From positions 1-61,190 of the forward strand of contig CABUID010000012.1 in the NCBI GenBank assembly GCA_902491575.1: 61,190 bases of DNA, given 5' to 3'. Under the pieces are notes generated by a model. The model did not search any database. It saw only the letters and a program-made list of their open reading frames with translations, and was not told the origin of the DNA. Source of the DNA: an uncultured Bacillota bacterium (lineage in GTDB: Bacteria; Bacillota_I; Bacilli_A; RFN20; CAG-631). Shown one piece after another: positions 15,895 through 25,221 of this stretch; the stretch's first letter is position 1, and each line of letters begins with the position of its first letter. Both the position numbers and the translations under genes were made by a program.

Positions 15895-17586
15895 TTAATC
15901 ATTAAACAAGCTCATTAATTCACTAATATCCGTTACTCCTTTAAAAACTAATTTTTTACAATTATCCCAAAGAGTGACCATTCCTTCCTCTTGAGAAATT
16001 CTTCTTAAATCTTCAATGCTACAACCCGTTGTTATTGCTTTTCGAACTTCTTCGCTAACATACATTATTTCATGTACAGCAATACGTCCTTTATAACCAG
16101 TATGGGAACAAAATTGACATCCTTGTGGCCGAAATAATGAAATAGGTTCATCAATATTTAAAATTTTCATTTCTTCTAAAGTTGTTTTACTTTTTTTCTT
16201 ACATGCTGGACATAATTTTTTGATAAGTCTTTGAGCAATAACGCCAATTAATGCATCACTCACCAGATAATCTGAAACTTTCATGTCTTCTAAACGAGTA
16301 ACAGCACCTGGAGCATCATTCGTATGCAATGTAGAAAAAACTAAGTGACCCGTTATTGCTGCTCTTACGGCAATCTCTGCTGTATCTTCATCACGTATTT
16401 CACCAATCATAATCACATCAGGGTCTTGTCTTAATATGGAACGAAGAGCACTTGAAAAAGTAAGATTTGCTTTATTATTTACTTGAACCTGATTTACGCC
16501 ATTTAATGTATATTCAACTGGATCTTCAACCGTAATAATATTGACAGTTGGTCGATTAATCTCTTTTAAAAATGAATACAAAGTTGTCGATTTTCCACAT
16601 CCTGTTGGACCCGTTAATAAGACAATACCATAAGAATGAGCTAAAATTCGATCAATCATTAAATTTTCTTCACTTGTAAAGCCAAGTTCTGTTCTTGTGA
16701 AATTAAAAGATGTTTTATCTAAAATACGAATAACAAATTTTTCTCCATAGACAGTAGGGAGAGTGGAAACACGAAAATCATACTCTGTTCCATTAATATT
16801 CATACTAATACGTCCATCTTGTGGAATACGTCTTTCAGCAATATTGATACCTGAAATAATTTTTAAACGAGCACAAATAGCGGAATAAGATTCAATAGGA
16901 AATTCTACTCTTAATTGTAAATCACCATCGATACGATACCTTACCTTGACATTTCTTTCAAAAGGTTCAATATGAATATCCGATGCTTTAAATGGAATAG
17001 CCTCACGTATGATTGAATCCACTAAACGCACCGATGGATTATTAATAACATCTTCTACGTTATGAATAACGTTTACACTATTTGCCATTACTTTTTTAAT
17101 CGCATTTTGTTCTCCAGAATCATTTAAATCATCTAAAGCCTCGGTTGTAGAAATAACTGCTAAGATAGAATCAATATAAATATTTATTTGCGTTGGTGGA
17201 ACTAAAACAAAATCTTTTTCACATGGAAATTCATTATTTATTGCTGACATTGCATGCGTATCTAATGGTTTTCCTATAGCGACGAGCAATACATTATTTT
17301 TATTGATGAAGATAGGCATAAATTTATGCTTTTTCATGAATGAATATTCAAAATGATTCAATAATGTTTTATCAATATCTAACATGTTTAATTCAATATA
17401 AGGCAAACAATAAAACTCCCCTAAAACAGGTAAAGCTTCAACTTCTGTACAATAAGCTTTCGCTTGCATATAATTTTCAATCGATACATCCAAACGTAAA
17501 CAATCCTCATAGATCGTTTTCATTTGCTTTCTTTTAATGATTTTTTTATAAACATAATACTTTAGTAATTCATAATTGATATCCAT
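15895..17586 (-). CDS. Type IV pilus / type II secretion assembly ATPase (PilB/GspE family)
   Basis: This 563-residue hexameric ATPase powers extension of a pilus or pseudopilus from the cytoplasmic face. Residues 1-150 resemble the MshEN-type N-terminal domain. The motor has Walker A GPTGCGKST (326-334), the Asp box TVEDPVEYT (352-360), Walker B VIMIGEIRDEDTAE (391-404) and the His box STLHTND (418-424). Zinc ligands are Cys459, 462, 490 and 493, typical of PilB/GspE and absent from retraction ATPases. No PilT-like gene is in the window, so retraction is not evident here. Confidence 0.93.
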   Translation of the reverse strand: MDINYELLKYYVYKKIIKRKQMKTIYEDCLRLDVSIENYMQAKAYCTEVEALPVLGEFYCLPYIELNMLDIDKTLLNHFEYSFMKKHKFMPIFINKNNVLLVAIGKPLDTHAMSAINNEFPCEKDFVLVPPTQINIYIDSILAVISTTEALDDLNDSGEQNAIKKVMANSVNVIHNVEDVINNPSVRLVDSIIREAIPFKASDIHIEPFERNVKVRYRIDGDLQLRVEFPIESYSAICARLKIISGINIAERRIPQDGRISMNINGTEYDFRVSTLPTVYGEKFVIRILDKTSFNFTRTELGFTSEENLMIDRILAHSYGIVLLTGPTGCGKSTTLYSFLKEINRPTVNIITVEDPVEYTLNGVNQVQVNNKANLTFSSALRSILRQDPDVIMIGEIRDEDTAEIAVRAAITGHLVFSTLHTNDAPGAVTRLEDMKVSDYLVSDALIGVIAQRLIKKLCPACKKKSKTTLEEMKILNIDEPISLFRPQGCQFCSHTGYKGRIAVHEIMYVSEEVRKAITTGCSIEDLRRISQEEGMVTLWDNCKKLVFKGVTDISELMSLFND

Positions 17587-17588
17587 AA

Positions 17589-18800
17589 TTAACCTCCAAA
17601 GGTTTGCATAATTTCAATGAGTGGAGAGTAAATTGCATAAAATAATAACCCCACACTTCCTCCAATAATGAACAAAATAACAGGTTGTATGACCGTCGTT
17701 ATGGAAGATAGTGCTGTTTCAGCCTGATTGTCAAAAAAACCACAAGAACGATTTAAAACTTCTCCTAATTGACCTGTTCCTTCGCCAACAGAAATCATTT
17801 GAATAATAAGTGGCGGAAACAAATTAGCAGAATCTAAAGCAAGCGTTAAACTCATGCCATTTCGAACATTTTCAATGACCATTTTAAATTTTTTTTCAAT
17901 ATACGTGTTTCCTAAAACAATTTGAACTGTTTCCAATGAATCGACAACATCTAATCCTCCATCGACTAAAATACCCAATGATCGAGCAAATCGTGCAGTA
18001 ATTAAAGAAGAAGTAATTTTGTTCACAACTGGTAACTTTACTTTCATCATGTCTAAAAAATATTTTCCTTTTTTCGTTTTTGAAAATAAAATAATCACTG
18101 CAAGAATACAAACTAAATAAATAAATATTTTCTTCCAATTATTTTTCAAATAAATACTGATATTATTTAAAGTAATCGTGATAGGGGGCATATTCACATC
18201 TAAAGTTGAAAAAGCATCCATAAAAGTAGGAATAATAAAAGCCACCATTAAAACAATAATACCAATCGCCATGATGATTAAAATAATAGGATAGGTTAAA
18301 GCACTTTTGGTTTTCTTTTTAATATCGGCATCCGATTCAAAGTAATCTGCTAAAGTAATAAAAATTTTATCTAATGCTCCAGATACTTCTCCGACATAGA
18401 CCATGGACAATAAGAAATTAGGAAAAATTCTTTTATGTTTTTTTAAAGCATCGGATAATAATAAGCCACCTTTAACATCCTCATGAATAAATTCTAATGT
18501 TTTTTTCAATAAAGAAGTATAGGATTGGTTTTTTAAAATATTTAAGGCTTCAATAATAGGAATGCCTGTATTTAGCATAATAGCAAATTGTCGACACATG
18601 GTCGCTAATTCACGAATTTTTACTTTTCCTGTTGTCGAAAAAAAAGTGCTGGCAGTCGATTTCTTTTCGACAACTGCTTTCACGAGATATAGACTTTGTT
18701 CAGACAACTTTCTAGCTAAATCTTTTTCATTTTCTGCCAAAAAAGTTCCAACAAACTTTTTCTTTTCAATGTTTATAGCAACATATTTATATTTTTTCAA
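17589..18800 (-). CDS. Inner-membrane pilus platform protein (PilC/GspF family)
   Basis: This membrane protein of about 404 residues couples the ATPase to pilin insertion. Two repeated GspF domains are seen (about 65-190 and 270-395), with LLSDALKKH and the FPPLIIQMISVGEGTGQLG signature in the second, plus three hydrophobic segments. TTG 18800 is preferred because GGTGGTGAG lies just upstream and the protein then starts KKYKYVAINIE, as relatives do; GTG 18812 is the alternative. It lies between the peptidase and ATPase genes with almost no spacing. Confidence 0.92.
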   Translation of the reverse strand: MKKYKYVAINIEKKKFVGTFLAENEKDLARKLSEQSLYLVKAVVEKKSTASTFFSTTGKVKIRELATMCRQFAIMLNTGIPIIEALNILKNQSYTSLLKKTLEFIHEDVKGGLLLSDALKKHKRIFPNFLLSMVYVGEVSGALDKIFITLADYFESDADIKKKTKSALTYPIILIIMAIGIIVLMVAFIIPTFMDAFSTLDVNMPPITITLNNISIYLKNNWKKIFIYLVCILAVIILFSKTKKGKYFLDMMKVKLPVVNKITSSLITARFARSLGILVDGGLDVVDSLETVQIVLGNTYIEKKFKMVIENVRNGMSLTLALDSANLFPPLIIQMISVGEGTGQLGEVLNRSCGFFDNQAETALSSITTVIQPVILFIIGGSVGLLFYAIYSPLIEIMQTFGG

Positions 18801-18815
18801 ATTTCTCACCACCTT

Positions 18816-19604
18816 TTAAAAAAAGAAATTGAAATACCAATCCATCAGAAATTGACCAAAAAACACAGCCATTATCACACCAAAAACTAAAAACGGTGCA
18901 AAAGGTATTTCATTTTTTTCTGATTTTTTTTTCAATATTTTCTTTATGAAGACGTAGATAAGCGCACATAGAGTTGATAAGACAATACTAACTATTGTAT
19001 TTTTAAATCCTAAAATTAGCCCACAACAAAACATCAGTTTAACATCGCCAAAACCAAGTCCTTCTTTTTTAAAAACAAGATAAGATAATAAATAAAAGAA
19101 AAGGAAAAAACATCCACCAAGCAAAAAGCCAAAGCAATGATCTTTATAGGTTAATGAAGGATGAATAAAACATAAAATAACACCTAAAAAGAATAAAATG
19201 AATTGTAAACGATCAGGAATAAACATATTTTCATAATCAATCAAAGCAATGCATAGAAGCGTCGAAAAAATACATGCATAAATAAAAGGAAAATAAAAAC
19301 CTAATGGATAAAATACAAAAGCAGAAAAAGTCCATAATAGACCATTTCCAAATTCAACTAAAAAATAACGGATGGATATTTTATGATGACAATAACGACA
19401 TTTACCCTTTAAAAAAATATAGGAAAGAAGAGGAATATTATCATACCATGCAAGAAGATGATTACAAAAAGTACAATGGGATGGTGGTTTTGATAAACTC
19501 ATTTTATTTGGCAAGCGATAAATGACTACATTTAAAAAACTTCCTATGCATATACCTAGTAATGTCATTAAGATTACAAAAGAAATAAAATAAAATTTTT
19601 CCAT
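18816..19604 (-). CDS. Prepilin leader peptidase / N-methyltransferase (PilD/GspO family)
   Basis: This 262-residue polytopic membrane enzyme cleaves prepilins after the leader and methylates the new N-terminus. The N-terminal domain has FLNVVIYRLP and the zinc pairs Cys44/47 and Cys69/72. The A24 peptidase domain has aspartates Asp123 (LIDYENMFIPD) and Asp187 (GLGFGDVKL). Both catalytic Asp are present, so it should be active. The start overlaps the preceding prepilin-like gene's stop (TAATG). It is the natural processing enzyme for the five prepilin-like proteins of this operon. Confidence 0.95.
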   Translation of the reverse strand: MEKFYFISFVILMTLLGICIGSFLNVVIYRLPNKMSLSKPPSHCTFCNHLLAWYDNIPLLSYIFLKGKCRYCHHKISIRYFLVEFGNGLLWTFSAFVFYPLGFYFPFIYACIFSTLLCIALIDYENMFIPDRLQFILFFLGVILCFIHPSLTYKDHCFGFLLGGCFFLFFYLLSYLVFKKEGLGFGDVKLMFCCGLILGFKNTIVSIVLSTLCALIYVFIKKILKKKSEKNEIPFAPFLVFGVIMAVFFGQFLMDWYFNFFF

Positions 19605-19978
19605 TATATTAACCCATATCGATAAGTAAGCAACACCATTTTGTTATCTACTTTTCCCATTTCAACATAAAGTAAGACATCCCTATCTTTAAAAATTAAT
19701 AAAGTGTAGTTATCGATTTGCCAATAAAGTTCAAAATCATTTTCTTGATACTTTTCATTTAAAATCTCATGAATGTTTAAATATTGATTGGATGTTTGAT
19801 AAGAAATATAAGTCATAGCAATATCATCGATTAAATTTTTTTGTTTAAGATAATTTTTATATTGATTTGTTTTCGTTGTAGAAGCTACAGAACCTGTAAG
19901 TATCAAAACAATTAAAACGGAAATGATTGCCATTAAGATCATAACATATTCAATCGCTAATCCTTTTTTCTTTTTCAT
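19604..19978 (-). CDS. Minor prepilin-like protein with atypical N-terminus
   Basis: This encodes 124 residues: a basic leader (MKKKKG), then LAIEYVMILMAIISVLIVLI, then a small polar domain. The layout is that of a short prepilin or pilin-like subunit. The acidic residue falls at position 4 after the Gly rather than the usual Glu5, closer to Flp or archaeal-type signals (if cleavage follows the Lys, it becomes position 5). The gene sits between a clear prepilin gene and the peptidase gene, which supports a role in the same fibre. Processing by the neighbouring PilD is uncertain. Confidence 0.7.
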   Translation of the reverse strand: MKKKKGLAIEYVMILMAIISVLIVLILTGSVASTTKTNQYKNYLKQKNLIDDIAMTYISYQTSNQYLNIHEILNEKYQENDFELYWQIDNYTLLIFKDRDVLLYVEMGKVDNKMVLLTYRYGLI

Positions 19979-20464
19979 TTAATACACCTCCTCATAGGTA
20001 TAAGAGGGTAATTTCTTATGGTTTTGATAGCCTTCTATTTTTAAGTAATATTGATAAGTACGTATATTCATACTACAATGAATAGAATATTTTGAACAGG
20101 TATATAAATAATCATAAGAGTACGTTTTATAATTTGAATTTTCATATTCATAAATACTTAATTTCGATTCGTTTTCTTCATTTTTTTCATCAACAAATAA
20201 ATAATGCTTCAAATACTCATTGAACTGGCTAATGAACTCATCTTTTTGTTGCTCATCATTGGATTTTGATACCTGATAAAATGTCATTTTAAAAGCATTT
20301 TGAAAAGCTTCTATCGAAGTAGATAGTGATAAATCGGTCATGGCCTGTGCTTGTATATTTGTAGCAACTATCGTTGCTGTATAAGCTACAATTGTTATAA
20401 ATACTATTAAAGAAATCGCGACGATGCATTCCATTAAGGAAAATCCTTTACTTAATTTTTTCAT
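19979..20464 (-). CDS. Minor prepilin-like protein
   Basis: This encodes 161 residues. The leader MKKLSKG is followed by FSLMECIVAISLIVFI, giving the class III signal G|FSLME with Glu5 and a hydrophobic assembly helix. The remainder is a polar, tyrosine-rich domain with two Cys in the C-terminal half. It fits a GspI- or PilV-like minor pseudopilin by size and position, though the exact family is not certain. It lies between the PilM-like gene and another minor prepilin gene, with start and stop codons touching. Confidence 0.82.
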   Translation of the reverse strand: MKKLSKGFSLMECIVAISLIVFITIVAYTATIVATNIQAQAMTDLSLSTSIEAFQNAFKMTFYQVSKSNDEQQKDEFISQFNEYLKHYLFVDEKNEENESKLSIYEYENSNYKTYSYDYLYTCSKYSIHCSMNIRTYQYYLKIEGYQNHKKLPSYTYEEVY

Positions 20465-21900
20465 TAAAAATTCTGCCTTTTATTGTATAATCCTGAAAAT
20501 AATGCACCTATTAAAGATAAATGCATATTTACATTTTCACCCAGATTATCTAAAATCTCAAAACGAATAGGATTTTGTTCTTCGTCACTATTTGCACGGT
20601 CAATTAAAAAGTGATACTTTTCTTCCATATTCACTAAAATAAAATCAAAATCCGTTATATACTCATATTTTTGCATTTGCGAATAATAAAGTAATGCCCA
20701 TTTCATAAACATTCTAAAATTTTCATAAAGATAGCCTTCTTGAGTAGTCGGTTCATCTCTTAACATAAATTTTGGTAATCTTTTAGGCATTTTTCTTGTA
20801 AAAATTTTTTTCTTTCTTGCATCTTGAATTTCTTGGATCTCTTGTGTTTTTAAATCTTCTTCATTTCCTTCTATATTCTTCTCATCTTTTTCATCTTCAA
20901 TATAAGTAGATAAAATTTCCTCAGCCGTTTCTTTTAAAGATTTTTCATTGAATGTTTGTGTTTCGTTAACCACTTTTGAAACGCTTTCATTAAACTCATT
21001 TTTATTTATTCCATCATTTAATTGCTCTTCTACACTATTGGCAATCCATTCTAAATCTGTAGGATCATCCTCTATAGTAAGTTGTTTCATTCTGGCTTTT
21101 TCTTTCGCATTGATAATGGCTAAATCGGCAACACCGTGGTTATATTGCATGTTTTCTTGCAATACTTTATCCTCTAATAAATGCCGATATCCTAAACGAA
21201 ATTGGCTAAAACCTGCAGTTTTCCCCTTTACGATGATTCCTACTTGTGTATAATCTTCTTTAATGTCTAAAAAAATAAAAGATTTTTTCCGATAATTTGG
21301 TTTAAAATACAATATAGCATTTACCATACAATTGGTTGAATACGAAGAAATTTTAGGATACATTTTATTGATAGATAAACTTTTATAGAGTTTTGTCAAA
21401 TAGTTTTTTCTTAAAATGGTTACATAATAGACAACATATTGTCTATTTTTACCTGCAATATAATGGTTAAAAGTCAATTCTTTGTAATTTTTAAATTCTT
21501 TTTGTATAGTCGTTGTTAAAGCATCGAATAATTTATTGGCTTTCATTATGGGTAAAGCTATGTCATCCATTGTAATCATATCATCTGGTAAAACCACATA
21601 AGTCGCTAATGAATGAATAGAAGGTAAAGTTGTAAAATATTGATTTAATATCACCTCAAATTCTTCATAAAAATTTTCAGATAAAAATGAATTGGTGTAG
21701 TTAAAAGATTGATAATCACAATTTTTAAAATCCAGTCCAAACATTCTTAAAAGTAAAATTTGTTGGCTAACACAATCAAAACCAACAATCAGATTTAAAG
21801 ATTTTTTGGAGGGATATATTTTTTTTATATCTTCAAATTTAAAATCCATTAATTTTTCAGAAAGTGAAAATGAATGGTTTCTTTTTTTCTTTTTTTCCAT
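20464..21900 (-). CDS. PilM-like actin-fold pilus assembly protein with acidic insertion
   Basis: About 478 residues, soluble, starting at ATG 21900, which has GAGGTG 7 bases upstream (ATG 21915, overlapping the previous stop, is the alternative). Residues about 30-260 look like the PilM/GspL actin-like domain, with KSFIFLDIKEDYTQVGIIVK as the second phosphate-loop-like strand. The C-terminal part (about 390-478), with the LLYYSQMQ and LSLIGALFSGLY stretches, resembles the end of the same fold. Between them lies a roughly 120-residue Glu/Asp-rich low-complexity insertion that ends in a basic patch (KKKIFTRKMPKRLPK). PilM normally connects the cytoplasmic ATPase to PilN. No PilN or PilO gene is visible here. 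The match is by pattern, not certain. Confidence 0.65.
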   Translation of the reverse strand: MEKKKKRNHSFSLSEKLMDFKFEDIKKIYPSKKSLNLIVGFDCVSQQILLLRMFGLDFKNCDYQSFNYTNSFLSENFYEEFEVILNQYFTTLPSIHSLATYVVLPDDMITMDDIALPIMKANKLFDALTTTIQKEFKNYKELTFNHYIAGKNRQYVVYYVTILRKNYLTKLYKSLSINKMYPKISSYSTNCMVNAILYFKPNYRKKSFIFLDIKEDYTQVGIIVKGKTAGFSQFRLGYRHLLEDKVLQENMQYNHGVADLAIINAKEKARMKQLTIEDDPTDLEWIANSVEEQLNDGINKNEFNESVSKVVNETQTFNEKSLKETAEEILSTYIEDEKDEKNIEGNEEDLKTQEIQEIQDARKKKIFTRKMPKRLPKFMLRDEPTTQEGYLYENFRMFMKWALLYYSQMQKYEYITDFDFILVNMEEKYHFLIDRANSDEEQNPIRFEILDNLGENVNMHLSLIGALFSGLYNKRQNF

Positions 21901-21911
21901 CGTCAAGCACC

Positions 21912-22427
21912 TCATTCAACATAATACACACTACATAGATAAAGTTGGTTTTTTACTTTCATAGGAATCATAAAATACCATTGTAAATCAGCAAATTTAT
22001 TCGTATCTATCCTATCAAAATGATCAAAACAAACATTGGCTATTCCAAATAAAGGAATTGTTACGATTGGCTCGTAATAACTACTTTGTGGATATTGAAA
22101 TTCAATCATTAAAGTAGATGAATTATTCATTTCATAATATGTTTTTATTTTATAGACTTCTTGTTCTTTTTTGGCAATTACTAGATCATCATTATCTTGT
22201 TCGTTAAAAGAAATCTCATAATCATATTGGTCAAATACAGAAAACCAAAAGTCTACTTCTGCCCTTAAATTTGCTTGTGAAGAAACCAGTTTATTGACGG
22301 CATCATTTTTTTTAGAAAATTTTGAAACAGAAGCAATGAATGTAAATATCATTCCAGATATCAAAACAAGTAAACCCATAGATATTAACAATTCATATAA
22401 TGTAAAAGCTTTTTTTCTTTTAAACAT
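21912..22427 (-). CDS. Minor prepilin-like protein
   Basis: This encodes 171 residues from ATG 22427 (MFKRKKAF), which has the usual basic leader; the frame above it would run through the hairpin at 22450-22474. The signal A|FTLYELLISMGLLVLI has Glu5 and a long hydrophobic helix, so it should enter the pilus or pseudopilus. The remaining 130 residues form a polar, beta-rich domain as in PilW/GspJ-type minor subunits. The stop overlaps the next gene's alternative ATG (ATGA). Confidence 0.8.
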   Translation of the reverse strand: MFKRKKAFTLYELLISMGLLVLISGMIFTFIASVSKFSKKNDAVNKLVSSQANLRAEVDFWFSVFDQYDYEISFNEQDNDDLVIAKKEQEVYKIKTYYEMNNSSTLMIEFQYPQSSYYEPIVTIPLFGIANVCFDHFDRIDTNKFADLQWYFMIPMKVKNQLYLCSVYYVE

Positions 22428-22449
22428 CTTGGATTCCTTTCTTATGATA

Positions 22450-22474
22450 AAGCCGAGCCACATAAGCTCGGCTT
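22450..22474 (-). terminator. Intercistronic hairpin after the likely major prepilin gene
   Basis: AAGCCGAGC (22450-22458) pairs perfectly with GCTCGGCTT (22466-22474), loop CACATAA. On the minus strand only TTTATC follows, so it is a weak terminator or RNA-stabilising stem rather than a full stop. It sits between the abundant-type prepilin gene and the minor-subunit genes of one operon. Confidence 0.7.
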
Positions 22475-22486
22475 TTTATTATTATG

Positions 22487-23089
22487 CTAAGAAACAATAA
22501 TATTAACTTCGTAACTAGAAACACATGCAGACCTTGAATAAGTTGCTCCTTCAACATATCTTAAAGAATTTTCACCAGCTTCTTCCATTGTAAAAGCACC
22601 TAAATAATCTGTATTATTAATATTTATTTTGTAAATATATAGGTTTTCAGCTGTTTTTTCTGTATTTGCCTCTAAAGCTTCATATTCTAATTCCATTAGT
22701 GTGCCTTCGCTAGTAGCAAATTTTATTGAAGTTGTACCATTAAAGTCTAAATTTTCGGCCAAGCCTGCTTTTCCCTTTGTATAAGTACCATCTGAGCCAA
22801 TTCTATCTAAATCTTTTGTTTTTCCAATATAATTTAATGCGCCATTGAAATAAACATAAGCATATCCATCACTTACAAATACTGTACCCGATGCATCTTC
22901 CCCATTGGTTGTGGCTTGAACATTGACTTCAACCAAGGCATTATGACAAGTTTGTAAAGAAGCCGATTTTTTAGAAGATTCAATTACATTTGAAAATGTT
23001 GGAATCAATACAGCAGCTAATATAGCAATAACTGCAATAACAATTACTAATTCGGTAAGTGTAAAAGCTTTTTTTAATTTATTTTTCAT
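22487..23089 (-). CDS. Likely major prepilin
   Basis: This encodes 200 residues. The short leader MKNKLKKA is followed by FTLTELVIVIAVIAILAAVL with Glu5, then IPTFSNVIESSKKSA as in many pilin helices, and a globular domain of about 150 residues containing three Cys (one pair may bridge). The near-identical leader and helix of the giant prepilin upstream suggest a duplication. A strong hairpin directly after the gene (22450-22474) suggests this message is kept at a higher level than the following minor subunits, which is why it is called the major subunit; this is an inference. Confidence 0.85.
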   Translation of the reverse strand: MKNKLKKAFTLTELVIVIAVIAILAAVLIPTFSNVIESSKKSASLQTCHNALVEVNVQATTNGEDASGTVFVSDGYAYVYFNGALNYIGKTKDLDRIGSDGTYTKGKAGLAENLDFNGTTSIKFATSEGTLMELEYEALEANTEKTAENLYIYKININNTDYLGAFTMEEAGENSLRYVEGATYSRSACVSSYEVNIIVS

Positions 23090-23108
23090 TTTGAACTCTC
23101 TCTTTCTT

Positions 23109-25010
23109 TTAGTTTGTAATCTTTGTTAATACATTATCTGTTAAGGCATAATTAAATCCATCAACACTTAATCCATTAATGGTAATTGATTTTTTAGATG
23201 TATCTCTAAAGAATACTAAATTGTTCTTTCCATTTCCTATATTTTCATTACCTGGACCTACATATAATGTATTATTATAATCAATATATTGGTATTCACC
23301 ATTTACTTTGGCATAGATAGTTGTTGTTACATTTTCTACTATAGCATTTTCAACACTTGTAGTTACATTTGAACCAATATGTGCAAAAACAGTTCCACCA
23401 TGAACATAATTAATGCCTTTACCATCTTCACGTTGACAATAAATATTCACATTGTGAATTGAAGAATCCTTTATATTCATGGCTATATTATTTCCAACAT
23501 ACGCAACAAATCCACTTGCTCTTCGTTCACCATAAATATCCATATTAGAAAGTTTACAATTATTGAAAGTTAAGGTAGAATCAACATTTTTTCCATCTTT
23601 TTTAGCACCATAACTTCTTCCAACTATTCCAGCAACACCATCATATCCTGAAAAATAGCCTTGAGAAGATGTTTCTGTTGCTTTTCCATCAATCACTATA
23701 TTTTCAAACACAACATTTCCTTGTGTATAACCAGCAACAATTCCTGCCATATCCGATACGGTATTGACATTTTTTACGCCACCAACAGTTTCTGTTGCAC
23801 CCGTTAAATCCATATTGACACCTTTAATGTTTAAATTTGAAATCGTTACGGTTTCACCAGGCTTAGCTACAATAGTACCTAATAAGCCATAAGTAAATGC
23901 ATATCCACCACCTGGATATTGATTATCACTTTCAGGTTGATATTCAGCTCCAGAAGAAATAAATGTATTTTTAGCAATAGAAAGATTCGTAAAAGTTACA
24001 CCACTGAAATCTAAGGATACCGTTGTAGAAGCACTTCCTGTTGAAACATCACTGGATTTACGATAAGAATTACCAATAGCAGCAATCGTTGTATCTTTCA
24101 TATCTACTACTGTGTCTTTTGGAACATCTAATGTAATCTTTTTCGATGAAAGTTGATCTTTTTTAGTATCATTATTCGCTATTGTAGCAATTGTTGCTAA
24201 AGTACTTCGTACGGATTGTGTAATGATATTTTGTGTTTCTACATCAATCGTTGAAAATTGCGTATCTTTTGTAATACTCGTTTGACTGGAAGGAATACAA
24301 GAAATATTCACACTACTTGAGGTTTTAAATGCATCATTTAAAGTTTCTTCAATAGAACTTGAGTAAGTATAACCTACTTTATGGTTTGAAATAGAGGAAT
24401 TGATACTATTTGCCCAAGATGTATTTCCCATTGAATTGATAACATCTGTTGATGTATATCCACCACTCATAAACTTACTAATGTCTCCACCACAAGTGAT
24501 ATAAAAATCTTTATATAATCTTGCTACATATTCACCATCTTTCGATCCAGTAGAACATAAAATGTAACCATCTGCACCAGATTGACCAGTTTGATTAAAT
24601 ACGTTTACACCATTCCCTAAGCCTAATGTACTAACATAGGAAACAACCAAACCTTCATCAGCAGTATCCACAAGTGTTACATAATTATTATTTGGATACC
24701 AAACTAAAATAACATTTTCTTGTTTTAGTTTCGTCGCTAATAAAAATGGGTTTGAACCATCTGTTAAACCTGCATCCGCTAATGCAAGCATTAATTCTTC
24801 ATAATCATTTGGTGCTACACCATTATTTTCAACAGTGTAATTATTTAATGCAATATTTAATTCTTTCACATATTGAGTATCATGTGATTTTTTAGATGAT
24901 TCGACAACATTTGAAAATGTTGGAATCAAAACTGCTGCTAAAACGGCAATCACAGCGATGACAATGACTAATTCAGTTATTGTAAAAGCTCTTTTTAATT
25001 TTTCTCTCAT
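23109..25010 (-). CDS. Giant prepilin with beta-helix-like adhesin body
   Basis: This encodes 633 residues, three to four times the usual pilin length. The start is a perfect class III signal: MREKLKRA|FTITELVIVIAVIAVLAAVL with Glu5, then IPTFSNVVESSKKS. Residues about 40-130 form a pilin-like head (ELNIALNNYTVENNGVAPND). From about 280 onward come repeated strand-turn units with Gly-rich rungs (MAGIVAGY, VAGIVGRS, ASGFVAYVG) alternating with xxNVxI(D/K)G-type strands, as in GLUG or parallel beta-helix surface proteins. It would be cleaved by the operon's peptidase and could sit at a pilus tip as the binding subunit. It is the first prepilin gene of the operon. The fold call is from pattern only. 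Confidence 0.85.
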   Translation of the reverse strand: MREKLKRAFTITELVIVIAVIAVLAAVLIPTFSNVVESSKKSHDTQYVKELNIALNNYTVENNGVAPNDYEELMLALADAGLTDGSNPFLLATKLKQENVILVWYPNNNYVTLVDTADEGLVVSYVSTLGLGNGVNVFNQTGQSGADGYILCSTGSKDGEYVARLYKDFYITCGGDISKFMSGGYTSTDVINSMGNTSWANSINSSISNHKVGYTYSSSIEETLNDAFKTSSSVNISCIPSSQTSITKDTQFSTIDVETQNIITQSVRSTLATIATIANNDTKKDQLSSKKITLDVPKDTVVDMKDTTIAAIGNSYRKSSDVSTGSASTTVSLDFSGVTFTNLSIAKNTFISSGAEYQPESDNQYPGGGYAFTYGLLGTIVAKPGETVTISNLNIKGVNMDLTGATETVGGVKNVNTVSDMAGIVAGYTQGNVVFENIVIDGKATETSSQGYFSGYDGVAGIVGRSYGAKKDGKNVDSTLTFNNCKLSNMDIYGERRASGFVAYVGNNIAMNIKDSSIHNVNIYCQREDGKGINYVHGGTVFAHIGSNVTTSVENAIVENVTTTIYAKVNGEYQYIDYNNTLYVGPGNENIGNGKNNLVFFRDTSKKSITINGLSVDGFNYALTDNVLTKITN

Positions 25011-25221
25011 AAATTAAATTTTTCTCCTTTTTGTAACTTTATTGATTAATAAATTCATAAAAGATATAATTTTAAAAATATCTTCCTATCTTCCCCCCCT
25101 TACCTTTCGTTGACAAAGAAATCAATCATTCTATAAAACCATTAAAAATAAATTTATTTTTAGGATGATTTCATATTCATTTTTTTATTTCCATTGTTAT
25201 TTAGGAATTAACAATTTCAAC

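Noticed and set aside
25144..25161. Palindrome AAAAATAAATTTATTTTT before the giant prepilin gene
   Set aside because: Composition is pure A/T and such palindromes are frequent here. No support for a function.
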